Assembly: GCF_900115475.1 (NCBI RefSeq)
Contig: NZ_FOWP01000012.1
Coordinates: 62,001 to 126,000, forward strand
Length of the DNA stretch: 64,000 nt
DNA from: Ectopseudomonas composti
Lineage (GTDB): Bacteria; Pseudomonadota; Gammaproteobacteria; Pseudomonadales; Pseudomonadaceae
Direction of reading: 5' to 3'
Positions 1-7,606 of the stretch are shown here, one piece after another. Each line of letters begins with the position of its first letter. Within the stretch, counting starts at the first letter, position 1. Below the pieces are notes generated by a model. That model had not been told where the DNA came from. It worked only from the letters and a program-made list of their open reading frames with translations, and made no database searches. The position numbers and the translations under genes are program-made.

Positions 1-1
1 C

Positions 2-1852
2 GGCGATGCCAGCGCCCTGGCCGCCTACCGTCAGGCCGTCGAAGCCGGCCTGGAACCCAATCAGCGCCTGGACGATGCCCGCGATGGCAATCGCCAGGTC
101 GGCGGCGCCCTCGGCCGCGCCGAGCGTTATCTGAACCTGGCCAGCCTGGCAGCCGTGCTGCTCGCCGGTGTCGCAGTGGCACTGTCGGCGGCACGCTTCG
201 CGGCGAGACGCTTCGATGCCAGTGCGCTGCTGCGTTGCCTCGGGTTGTCACGGCGCGAAGCGCTGGCCCTGTTCGGCCTGCAGTTGGCGCTGCTCGGGCT
301 GATTGCCTGCGTGATCGGCGCGCTGCTGGGCTGGGCCGGCCAGCACGTGCTCTTCTATCTGCTGCGCGGCCTGATCCCCGACGACCTGCCTCCGGCCAGT
401 CTGTGGCCTGCTTTGGCCGGCATGGCCACCGGCCTGGTGGCGCTGGCCGGCTTCGCCCTGCCGCCTCTGGCGGCGCTCGGCCGAGTGCCACCGCTGCGCG
501 TGCTGCGCCGCGACATGCTGCCGGTACCGGCCAGCTCCTGGCTGGTCTATGGCGCCGCGCTGGTTGCGCTGGGCCTGATCATGTGGCGCCTGAGCCTGGA
601 TCTGAAACTGACACTGGCACTGCTGGGAGGCGGGCTACTCGCCGCGTTGCTGCTCGGTGGTCTGCTGCTGCTCGGTCTGCAAAGCCTGCGCCGTCTGCTG
701 CAACGCGCTTCCCTGCCCTGGCGCCTGGGCCTGGGTCAACTGCTGCGCCACCCACTCGCCGCAGCGGGACAGTCGCTGGCCTTCGGCCTGATCCTGCTGG
801 CCATGGCACTGATCGCCCTGCTGCGTGGCGAGCTGCTCGATACCTGGCAGGACCAGTTGCCGGAGGACGCCCCCAATCACTTCGCGCTTAATGTGCTGCC
901 TGCCGAGCGCGATGCCTTCGCCGCACGCCTGGCCGAACTATCGCCACATCCGGCGCCGCTGTATCCAGTGGTACCGGGCCGCCTGATCATGATCAACGGC
1001 GAGCCGGTGCGCCAACTGGTGACCAAGGAAAGCCGCGGTGAGCGCGCCATCCAGCGCGACCTGAGCCTGACCTGGGCCGAACAACTGCCGCCTGACAACC
1101 AGATCACCACCGGCAGTTGGTGGAGCGCCGAGCAGGCCAGCGAGCTGCCTGGCGTTTCCGTCGAGGCCGAGCTGGCCGAAAGCCTGCAACTGAAGCTTGG
1201 CGACCGCCTGCGCTTCAACGTCGGCGGCATCGAGCGTGAAGCGCAGGTCACCAGCCTGCGCCAGGTGGATTGGGACAGCTTCCAGCCCAATTTCTACATG
1301 ATCTTCGAGCCACAGACCCTGCAGGATCTGCCCGCCACTTACCTGACCAGCTTCTATCTGCCCCCCGGCCAGGATGCAGAACTGATCACGCTCAGCCGCG
1401 CCTTCCCCAGCGTCACGCTGCTGCAGGTCGACGCCCTGCTCGCGCAGCTGCGCAGCATCCTCGCCCAGGTCACCCTGGCCATCGAGTATGTGCTGCTGTT
1501 CGTGCTCGCAGCCGGTATCACCGTGCTGCTCGCCGGGCTGCAAGCGACGCTGGATGAGCGCATTCGTCAAGGTGCGCTGCTGCGTGCACTGGGCGCCGAG
1601 CGCAAGCTGCTGATCAGTGCCCGGCGCACCGAGTTCGGCCTGCTTGGCGCTGCTGCCGGCCTGCTCGCTGCACTGGGCTGTGAGCTGGTGAGCTTCCTGC
1701 TCTACCGTTATGCCTTCGACATGAGCTGGCAACCGCACCCCTGGCTGCTCTTGCTGCCAGTTATCGGTGCCCTGCTGATCGGCCTGGCCGGCGTACTCGG
1801 CACCCGCCGCGCACTGAATGCCAGCCCATTGAGCGTGCTGCGCGAAGGCTGA
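2..1852 (+). CDS. ABC transporter permease, FtsX/MacB type (YbbP-like), 5' truncated
   Basis: The reading frame is open from the first bases of the window, so the N-terminus lies outside it. About 616 residues are visible. They contain several long Leu/Ala/Gly-rich membrane segments, a periplasmic stretch with a MacB-like core (roughly residues 290-460 of the visible part), and a final FtsX domain with four-helix topology ending in NASPLSVLREG, a tail typical of YbbP-family permeases. YbbP partners with the ATPase YbbA. In Pseudomonas the ybbA-ybbP pair sits just upstream of greB and lipA, which agrees with the genes that follow. The substrate is unknown; a lipid or envelope-linked role is usually assumed. 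It is not an RND or MFS protein. Confidence 0.85.
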   Translation, partial: GDASALAAYRQAVEAGLEPNQRLDDARDGNRQVGGALGRAERYLNLASLAAVLLAGVAVALSAARFAARRFDASALLRCLGLSRREALALFGLQLALLGLIACVIGALLGWAGQHVLFYLLRGLIPDDLPPASLWPALAGMATGLVALAGFALPPLAALGRVPPLRVLRRDMLPVPASSWLVYGAALVALGLIMWRLSLDLKLTLALLGGGLLAALLLGGLLLLGLQSLRRLLQRASLPWRLGLGQLLRHPLAAAGQSLAFGLILLAMALIALLRGELLDTWQDQLPEDAPNHFALNVLPAERDAFAARLAELSPHPAPLYPVVPGRLIMINGEPVRQLVTKESRGERAIQRDLSLTWAEQLPPDNQITTGSWWSAEQASELPGVSVEAELAESLQLKLGDRLRFNVGGIEREAQVTSLRQVDWDSFQPNFYMIFEPQTLQDLPATYLTSFYLPPGQDAELITLSRAFPSVTLLQVDALLAQLRSILAQVTLAIEYVLLFVLAAGITVLLAGLQATLDERIRQGALLRALGAERKLLISARRTEFGLLGAAAGLLAALGCELVSFLLYRYAFDMSWQPHPWLLLLPVIGALLIGLAGVLGTRRALNASPLSVLREG

Positions 1853-1860
1853 GAACCTTG

Positions 1861-1890
1861 AGAGGGGTTTGCTAGACTTGGCGCCCCTCT
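1861..1890. other. Inverted repeat in the ybbP-greB gap
   Basis: AGAGGGG at 1861-1867 pairs with CCCCTCT at 1884-1890 around a 16-base loop. It lies between the permease stop and the greB start. No T-run follows, so an intrinsic terminator is not well supported; it may act as an mRNA hairpin or be neutral. Confidence 0.35.
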
Positions 1891-1906
1891 TCAGACCCGA
1901 GACGTC

Positions 1907-2404
1907 ATGAGCCGCTATCGCCCCCCTCGCCCAGCTGGTACGCCATTGATCACGCCCGAGGGCGAAGCGCACCTGCGCGCCGAACTGCACGAGCTGTGGC
2001 ATGTGCGCCGGCCCCAGGTGACGCAATCGGTGAGCGAAGCGGCAGCCCAGGGCGATCGCTCGGAGAATGCCGAATACACCTACGGCAAGAAGATGCTGCG
2101 CGAGATCGACAGCCGCGTGCGCTTTCTCACCAAGCGCCTGGAAAAGCTCAAGGTCGTCAGCGAAAAACCGTCCGATCCAAACAAGGTGTACTTCGGCGCC
2201 TGGGTCACCATCGAGGACGAGGACGGCGAACAGTCGCGCTACCGTATCGTCGGCCCCGACGAACTGGACCTGAAACTGGGACTGATCAGCATCGACTCAC
2301 CACTGGCTCGCGCCCTGATCGGCAAGGAGCTGGATGCCGAAGTTCGGGTGCACAGTCCCAGTGGCGAAAAGACCTGCTACATCGTCGAGATCGACTACCC
2401 CTAG
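1907..2404 (+). CDS. greB: Transcription elongation factor GreB
   Basis: The protein has 165 residues, the usual GreB length. An N-terminal coiled coil (about residues 10-80) carries the GDRSENAEYTYGKK stretch, whose acidic tip residues reach the RNA polymerase active site and stimulate cleavage of backtracked RNA. It is followed by a C-terminal FKBP-like domain with the VYFGAWVTIEDEDGE and ISIDSPLARALIGK signatures. GreB rather than GreA is indicated by the TPLITPEGEAHLRAEL start and the LWHVRRPQVTQ segment. It lies 54 bases after the permease gene and is convergent with the small gene that follows. The ATG is the only sensible start, although its ribosome binding site is weak. Confidence 0.95.
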   Translation: MSRYRPPRPAGTPLITPEGEAHLRAELHELWHVRRPQVTQSVSEAAAQGDRSENAEYTYGKKMLREIDSRVRFLTKRLEKLKVVSEKPSDPNKVYFGAWVTIEDEDGEQSRYRIVGPDELDLKLGLISIDSPLARALIGKELDAEVRVHSPSGEKTCYIVEIDYP

Positions 2405-2430
2405 ACACTGCCCCGCCCTACGTCAAGTTA

Positions 2431-2739
2431 CTAACGCCGGGTGATCAGACCCTGACGCGCCACGCGCACCAGCTCGCCGACGGTTTGCGCCACATCCTCG
2501 GCGCAGGGCGCCTGGATCACCGCGAGGTCGAAACTGTCCCGCGCGAAGCGACTCAGCGACTCGCCGTTCTGCACGAACTGGATGCGAAAAGCGCGCGAGC
2601 CGACCCAGCGCTTGGGCCAGCCTTCGAGATAGCGCAGCAAGGTGGGTTGATGGCTACCGCCAAGCAGCACGCGTGGATTGCGCAGCAGCAGGCCCGAGGT
2701 GATGGGCGCCAGGCGAATAAGGGGTTGGGGACAGGTCAT
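2431..2739 (-). CDS. Small conserved hypothetical protein, methyltransferase-like C-terminus
   Basis: The protein has 102 residues when started at the ATG with top base 2739, which has a GGAG about 9 bases upstream; a frame extending to 2790 lacks this. The second half reads FDLAVIQAPCAEDVAQTVGE followed by a LVRVARQGL segment, which resembles the end of SAM-dependent methyltransferases (acidic strand, then an L..V.R.G helix). The glycine-rich SAM-binding motif I is absent, so it is either a degenerate remnant or a small domain of other function. It is convergent with greB (26 bases apart) and divergent from lipA. It may match the hypothetical gene found between greB and lipA in P. aeruginosa, but that is from memory. 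Confidence 0.6.
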   Translation of the reverse strand: MTCPQPLIRLAPITSGLLLRNPRVLLGGSHQPTLLRYLEGWPKRWVGSRAFRIQFVQNGESLSRFARDSFDLAVIQAPCAEDVAQTVGELVRVARQGLITRR

Positions 2740-3030
2740 GGTCGCGTCTCCGCCTCGAGAATCCCGCTGGGCAGCGGTGAGAGGCGACACCGAACCAGCG
2801 CTTTAGCGGAATTTCAGGTGCTGGTAACAACACCCTGTGGCGCCCCGCAAGTAGCTGTTTAAATCGGCGCAGAGCGCATCCTAGATAAGCCCACGGCAAA
2901 TTGTCAAGGCGCGCCCAACCGCCACCCCAACCTTTGATTGGCAGGCAGTCAGTTAGCCCAATCACCAGCCCAAGAACCCCCTGCAATCAGCCCATGAAGC
3001 ACACATCGGGCAAATGAATTGCGGCGTCTG

Positions 3031-3044
3031 ACGTGTCGACACGT
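3031..3044. promoter_or_regulatory. Perfect 14-bp palindrome, candidate activator site for lipA
   Basis: ACGTGTCGACACGT is an exact palindrome lying about 90 bases upstream of the sigma-54 promoter of lipA, a normal position for an enhancer-bound activator. In P. alcaligenes and P. aeruginosa lipA is known to be activated through sigma-54 by the LipQR/CbrAB system. Assigning this palindrome to LipR/CbrB is inference. The rest of the 2740-3241 intergenic stretch shows no convincing gene. Confidence 0.5.
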
Positions 3045-3134
3045 AACAGAAAATAGCCGGCAATATCGGCGCCATATCGACTCATGTTCAGCAAAAGTAC
3101 CGAGATAGAAGGATCGCTCGCGAATCGGTGGTGA

Positions 3135-3150
3135 TGGCATGTTTCCTGCC
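3135..3150 (+). promoter_or_regulatory. Sigma-54 (-24/-12) promoter of lipA
   Basis: TGGCATGTTTCCTGCC keeps the invariant GG-N10-GC spacing (GG at 3136-3137, GC at 3148-3149) and matches TGGCAYG at the -24 element. The -12 element is CTGC instead of TTGC. Transcription should begin near 3160, leaving a leader of about 80 bases before the lipA ATG. Sigma-54 control of lipA is established in P. alcaligenes. Confidence 0.75.
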
Positions 3151-3241
3151 ATCGTTCTTGCGCCGTACACGCCATGGGATGGGCGTGATCTGTGTTGCGG
3201 GAAGCAGCTGACTGCCTCAACAAAAACCAACGAGAGCGCCC

Positions 3242-4195
3242 ATGAAGAACAATAAAACCCTGCTCGCCCTCTGCCTCGGTACCGGCCTTCTCGCCAGCGG
3301 CCAGACCCAGGCTTTCTGGTTCGGCTCATCCGGCTATACCCAGACCAAATACCCCATCGTCCTCGGCCACGGCATGCTCGGTTTCGACAGCATCCTCGGT
3401 GTCGACTACTGGTACGGTGTCCCAGCCGCTCTGCGCCGCGACGGCGCCAGCGTCTACGTCACCGAAGTCAGCCAACTGGACACCTCCGAAGCACGCGGCG
3501 AGCAATTGCTGCAGCAGGTCGAGGATATCGTCGCCATCAGTGGCAAGGGCAAGGTCAACCTGATCGGCCACAGCCATGGCGGCCCGACCACACGCTATGT
3601 CGCTGCCGTGCGCCCGGACCTGGTCGCATCGGTTACCAGCGTCGGCGCGCCGCACAAGGGTTCGGCCGCCGCCGACTTCCTCAAGGGCATCAGCGATGGT
3701 CCTGCCGGCCCGGTCGCCACTCCGCTGCTGGTGGGCATCGTCAACGGACTGGGAACGCTGATCAACTTCCTCTCCGGCAGTTCCAGCACCACACCGCAGA
3801 ATGCCCTGGGCTCGCTGGAGTCGCTCAACAGCCAGGGCGCGGCGCGCTTCAACGCCAAGTTCCCGCAAGGTATTCCCACCAGCGCCTGCGGCGAAGGCGC
3901 GTACAGCGTCAATGGCGTGCGTTACTACTCCTGGAGCGGCACCAGTCCGCTGACCAACCTGCTCGACCCGAGTGACCTGCTGATGGGCGCTTCCTCGCTG
4001 ACCTTCGGCAACGAAGCCAACGATGGCCTGGTCGGCCGCTGCAGCTCGCGCATGGGCCAGGTTATCCGCGACAACTACCGGATGAACCACCTCGACGAGG
4101 TCAACCAGACCCTCGGTCTGACCAGCCTGTTCGAGACCGATCCGGTGACCGTCTACCGCCAGCATGCCAACCGCCTGAAGAACGCCGGGCTCTAA
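3242..4195 (+). CDS. lipA: Secreted triacylglycerol (lactonizing) lipase LipA
   Basis: The protein has 317 residues with a Sec signal peptide likely cut after TQA at residue 24, giving a mature enzyme of 293 residues (family I.1/I.2 lipases are about 285-320). The GHSHGG nucleophile elbow places the catalytic serine at 111. Asp261 (in NDGLVG) and His283 (in MNHLDEV) complete the triad. Cys216 and Cys267 match the single disulfide of P. aeruginosa LipA, and the Asp after His283 fits the calcium site. It hydrolyses long-chain triglycerides outside the cell after Sec export, LifO-assisted folding and type II secretion. It has its own sigma-54 promoter and is followed by lifO after a hairpin. Confidence 0.96.
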   Translation: MKNNKTLLALCLGTGLLASGQTQAFWFGSSGYTQTKYPIVLGHGMLGFDSILGVDYWYGVPAALRRDGASVYVTEVSQLDTSEARGEQLLQQVEDIVAISGKGKVNLIGHSHGGPTTRYVAAVRPDLVASVTSVGAPHKGSAAADFLKGISDGPAGPVATPLLVGIVNGLGTLINFLSGSSSTTPQNALGSLESLNSQGAARFNAKFPQGIPTSACGEGAYSVNGVRYYSWSGTSPLTNLLDPSDLLMGASSLTFGNEANDGLVGRCSSRMGQVIRDNYRMNHLDEVNQTLGLTSLFETDPVTVYRQHANRLKNAGL

Positions 4196-4203
4196 ACCGC
4201 CAC

Positions 4204-4239
4204 GCCTCGTAGGCGTGCGCACGGCGCACCCTACGAGGC
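4204..4239. repeat. Hairpin repeat between lipA and lifO
   Basis: GCCTCGTAGG at the left pairs with CCTACGAGGC at the right, around an inner GTGCGC/GCGCAC stem. It belongs to the same GTGCGCAC-GCGCACCCTACG family found at 18924, 20098, 22763, 24016 and 28777. It sits 8 bases after the lipA stop, so it could stabilise the lipA 3' end and lower expression of lifO. There is no T-run. Confidence 0.7.
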
Positions 4240-4302
4240 ATCAGCTCTAAGCCCGGTTCGGATCAGGAGCAATCCCGGTCCGACGCCTTACTGGAACCTG
4301 CC

Positions 4303-5334
4303 GTGAAGAAAGCCCTGTTCGCCCTGCCTCTACTGATCGCCGCCAGCCTGGCGTTGATGCTCTACCTGCAACCCGGACACCAAACCACCCAGCTCCCCCC
4401 TCCCGCCGCCACGGCTACGCCGCCCGCGCCGCAGCCGGCTGCCCAGGCCATGACGCCGAGCGTCGAGGACGCGCAGAAGCAGAAGAAGACCAGCAAGCTG
4501 GCCCTGCCCAGTTCCTTCGTCGGCACCGAAGTCGACGGCAGCTTTCGCGTGGACGCCGCCGGCAATCTGATCATCAGCGAAGATATCCGGCGGATTTTCG
4601 ATTACTTCCTTGCCAGCATCGGCGAAGAGAGCCTGGATGCCAGCGTTTCACGCCTGCGCAGTTACATCGACAGCCAGTTGCAGGAGCCGGCGCGAGCCCG
4701 CGCACAGGCGCTGTTGGAGCAATACCTGAGCTACAAGCGCGAGCTAGTGATGCTGGAGCGTGACCTGCCACAAATGGCCAACCTGGATGCCATGCGCCAG
4801 CGCGAGACCGCCGTGCAGGCCCTGCGCGCACGACTGTTCGACAGCGAAACCCTCCAGGCCTTCTTCGCCCGTGAAGAAGGCTACAACCGCTTCACCCTGG
4901 AGCGCCTGGCCATCCAGCACGACGGCAAAATGAGCGCAGAGGAAAAAGGCGTTGCGGTCGACCGTCTGCGTGCCTCCCTGCCAGAAGAACTGCAGGACGC
5001 CGTACTGCCACAGCTGCAACAGGAACTGCGGCAGAACACGGCGCGCCTGCAGGCCGAAGGCGCCAGCGCGGCGCAGGTCCGCCAGATGCGTCAGCAACTG
5101 GTAGGCGCCGAAGCCACCACGCGCCTGGAGGCACTGGATGGCCAGCGGCAGAACTGGCAGAAACGCCTGGATGATTATCTCGCGGCGAAAGCACGAGTCG
5201 AGGCCAGCGAAGGCCTCAGCGCGGGTGACAAACGTGCGGCCATCGAGGCCCTGGCCGCCGAACGTTTCGATGAGCGTGAACGCCTGCGCCTGGATGCCGC
5301 CGAGCAATTGGCAGCCGCCAGCAAGAAGCAGTAG
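4303..5334 (+). CDS. lifO: Lipase-specific foldase (lipase chaperone) LifO
   Basis: The protein has 343 residues and starts at a GTG with GGAA about 7 bases upstream. An N-terminal membrane anchor (about residues 4-20) is followed by a Pro/Ala-rich linker (about 28-50) and a long, Arg/Glu/Leu-rich all-helical domain. The diagnostic foldase motif RxxFDY(F/C)L is present at residues 96-103 (RRIFDYFL). The protein stays anchored in the inner membrane and acts as a steric chaperone for LipA in the periplasm. It follows lipA by 107 bases, with a hairpin repeat between, and is convergent with gntR (2 bases between the stops). Confidence 0.95.
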   Translation: MKKALFALPLLIAASLALMLYLQPGHQTTQLPPPAATATPPAPQPAAQAMTPSVEDAQKQKKTSKLALPSSFVGTEVDGSFRVDAAGNLIISEDIRRIFDYFLASIGEESLDASVSRLRSYIDSQLQEPARARAQALLEQYLSYKRELVMLERDLPQMANLDAMRQRETAVQALRARLFDSETLQAFFAREEGYNRFTLERLAIQHDGKMSAEEKGVAVDRLRASLPEELQDAVLPQLQQELRQNTARLQAEGASAAQVRQMRQQLVGAEATTRLEALDGQRQNWQKRLDDYLAAKARVEASEGLSAGDKRAAIEALAAERFDERERLRLDAAEQLAAASKKQ

Positions 5335-5336
5335 CC

Positions 5337-6356
5337 TCAGGCGCTATCGCGCATCACCAGTTCGAAGCCGACATCGATACAGTGTTGCTCGGGCGTTTCG
5401 CCACGCATCAACGCCAGCAACATGTTCGCCGCCAGCTCACCGACACGCCCCCGCGTAGTGCGCACGGTGCTCAATGCTGGATGCATCCAGGCCGCAGCCG
5501 GTAGATCGTTGAAGCCGGCGATGGCCAGGCGCCCCGGCACATCCAACCCCAGTTGCCGCGCACGGAACAGGGCACCCATGGCCAGATCGTCGTTGTTGAA
5601 GAACACCGCATCGATCTGCGGCTGCTGCGCCAGCAAACGATCGAGCAATTCGGCGCCCAGACCGATGGATGACAACTGCGGCGTCAGCAACTCCAGCGCC
5701 GGGTCGTGGCGATTGAGGTACTGCATCACCTGACGGTAGCCCTCGGCGCGCTGCAAGGTACGTGGGTCGAGCTGCGCCGCGGCGAAGGCAATGTGGCGGT
5801 AACCTCGCTGCACAAGGGCACGGGTCATGGCAGCGCCAGCTTCGATCTGGGAAAAACCGACGCAGTAGTCTTCCGGCTCCTCGCTCAGCTCCATCAACGT
5901 CACCAGCGGGCAACTGCTGGCCCCAAGGATTTCCCGCGCGGCGTCGCTGCGTTCGAACCCCGTGACCAGCAGGCCGGCCGGCTGATGCGCCAGATAGGAG
6001 CGCAGCAGGCGCTCGTCCTCTTCGACTCGATAGTGGCTGACGCCGATCATCATTTCGAAGCCGGCCGGCATCAGCACGCGCTGAATGGCCTCGACGGTAT
6101 CGACGAACACCGAGTTGGACAGCGACGGAATCACCACCGCTACCAGGTTCGAACGCGAACTGGCCAGTGCCCGTGCTGCCGGGTTGGGCACGTAGCCCAG
6201 CGCCTGGGCGGCGCGCATCACCTGCTCGCGCAACGCATCGGACACCCGCCCCGGCTGCGACAGCGCGCGCGAGGCAGACATCAGCGAACAACCCGCGGCC
6301 TTGGCCACATCGGAGAGAGTGACGCGTTCGGCAGAGCGGCGACGGCGTTGAGTCAT
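5337..6356 (-). CDS. gntR: LacI-family gluconate utilisation repressor GntR
   Basis: The protein has 339 residues. An N-terminal LacI helix-turn-helix (VTLSDVAKAAGCSLMSASRA, about residues 12-31) and hinge (NPAARALASSRS) precede a periplasmic-binding-protein-like sensor domain with the VVIPSLSNSVFVD and FNNDDLAMGAL signatures. It matches the Pseudomonas/E. coli GntR type, which releases DNA on binding gluconate or 6-phosphogluconate. Its position directly behind TRAP transporter and gluconokinase genes supports control of that operon. Likely operators are the TTAGCGCTA sites at 9466 and 10109. It has its own upstream gap (6357-6535). Confidence 0.88.
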   Translation of the reverse strand: MTQRRRRSAERVTLSDVAKAAGCSLMSASRALSQPGRVSDALREQVMRAAQALGYVPNPAARALASSRSNLVAVVIPSLSNSVFVDTVEAIQRVLMPAGFEMMIGVSHYRVEEDERLLRSYLAHQPAGLLVTGFERSDAAREILGASSCPLVTLMELSEEPEDYCVGFSQIEAGAAMTRALVQRGYRHIAFAAAQLDPRTLQRAEGYRQVMQYLNRHDPALELLTPQLSSIGLGAELLDRLLAQQPQIDAVFFNNDDLAMGALFRARQLGLDVPGRLAIAGFNDLPAAAWMHPALSTVRTTRGRVGELAANMLLALMRGETPEQHCIDVGFELVMRDSA

Positions 6357-6430
6357 AGCGCCTCCATTGTTTACCAGTGGCTGATTCTAACAGCCCTGCC
6401 GGTGAATAAAGCGCGGGACACGCCGCCCGG

Positions 6431-6459
6431 GGTAACGTCACCATGCAAGGAGCGTTACC
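6431..6459. promoter_or_regulatory. Inverted repeat upstream of gntR
   Basis: GGTAACG at 6431-6437 and CGTTACC at 6453-6459 form an exact 7-bp inverted repeat with a 15-base spacer in the gap between dctP and gntR. It could be an operator or an mRNA stem. It does not look like the TAGCGCTA sites near gntK. Confidence 0.35.
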
Positions 6460-6535
6460 ACCTGCGTGCCCCGCTAAACTGCAAACCTGCCCAGGATCGG
6501 CTGCGCGTTAGTCGCACCTGAACCTGGGCAAGTCC

Positions 6536-7549
6536 CTACAAAGCGGCCTTCTCGGCTTCAGCCCGGACCTGATCGAACAGTTGCTGACCAACCGTATCGA
6601 CGACCTTCTGGATCGCCGGAGCGGCTTTCTCGCGCATGCGCTGCACCTCGTCCGGCGCCACTTCGTTGATCTGCATGCCCTTCTCTTTCAGCTCGGCCAG
6701 CGCACGGGCGGCCTCCTCGCGGGTATCCTTGCGCTCGAAATCACGCGCCTTCTTCGCCGCCTCCAGCAAAATGCCCTGCTCGGTCTGCGACAGGCCGTCC
6801 CACCAGCGCTTGGAAACGGTCAGTATCCACGGGCTGTACACGTGATTGGTCACGGTGAGGTACTTCTGCACCTCGTAGAACTTGGAGGAAAGGATGGTAT
6901 TGAATGGGTTTTCCTGACCGTCGACCGCCTTGGTCTCTAGCGCGGTGAACAGCTCGGAGAACGGCAGCGGCACGGCATTGGCGCCCATCAGCTTGAAGGT
7001 CTCGAGAAATACCGGGTTGGGCATGACCCGCAGCTTGACGCCGGAAAAGTCCTCCAGCTTGCTGATCGGTCGACTGTTGTTGGTCAGGTTGCGGAAACCG
7101 TTCTCCCAGTACACCAGTCCGACCAGGCCCTTCTCTTCCAGCTTGTCCATGACCTGGCGGCCGACCGGGCCATCGAGCACGGCATCGGCCTGCTCGGCGC
7201 TGCTGAACAGAAATGGCGTGTCCCACACCGCCATTTCCTTGGTGATGCCGACCAGGGTCGCGGTGGAGCCGACCATCATTTCCTGCGCGCCACCGATCAG
7301 CGCGCTCTGCATCTGGTCATCAGAACCCAGGCTGGCGGCGCCAAAGGTGCGCACCTTGAGTTTACCGTCGGAGGCCTTGGCCACTTCTTCAGCGAACAGC
7401 TTGGCCGCACGGCCCTGATTGCTGTTCTCGTTAAGGCCATAGCCGAAGCGGATCATGCGCGAGCGCACGTCATCGGCGTGGGCGGAAACGCTGGCGAGCG
7501 GGCTGCACAGCATGGCAGCGGTGAGGATGGCGAGCAGTGGACGTTTCAT
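6536..7549 (-). CDS. TRAP transporter substrate-binding protein (DctP family), probably for gluconate
   Basis: The protein has 337 residues with a signal peptide probably cut after SAHA or nearby (about residue 25). The body shows DctP hallmarks: FGYGLNENSNQGRAAKLFAE near the mature start, the GSTATLVGITKEMAVWDTPF region, and the conserved NPVFLETFKLMGANAVPLP segment in which an upstream arginine (KLRVMPN) binds the substrate carboxylate. It captures an acidic ligand in the periplasm and delivers it to the DctQM permease. The neighbouring gluconokinase and GntR suggest gluconate or a related sugar acid. It is the third gene of the minus-strand operon, 57 bases after dctM. Confidence 0.88.
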   Translation of the reverse strand: MKRPLLAILTAAMLCSPLASVSAHADDVRSRMIRFGYGLNENSNQGRAAKLFAEEVAKASDGKLKVRTFGAASLGSDDQMQSALIGGAQEMMVGSTATLVGITKEMAVWDTPFLFSSAEQADAVLDGPVGRQVMDKLEEKGLVGLVYWENGFRNLTNNSRPISKLEDFSGVKLRVMPNPVFLETFKLMGANAVPLPFSELFTALETKAVDGQENPFNTILSSKFYEVQKYLTVTNHVYSPWILTVSKRWWDGLSQTEQGILLEAAKKARDFERKDTREEAARALAELKEKGMQINEVAPDEVQRMREKAAPAIQKVVDTVGQQLFDQVRAEAEKAAL

Positions 7550-7606
7550 CGGGACTACCTCTTATTGTTGTGAATGATGCCGGCACACCAGCGCCGGTAG
7601 GTCAAC

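Noticed and set aside
1861..1890. Terminator of the ybbP permease
   Set aside because: The stem is good but the loop is long and no T-run follows; kept only as an inverted repeat.
938..2026. Long open frames antisense to the permease and other GC-rich genes
   Set aside because: They lie wholly over well-supported genes, have biased composition (Gln/Ala/Arg-rich) and no family motifs; they are third-position shadows.
4204..4239. Intrinsic terminator after lipA
   Set aside because: The hairpin has no T-run and belongs to a repeat family; lifO follows in the same direction and needs read-through.
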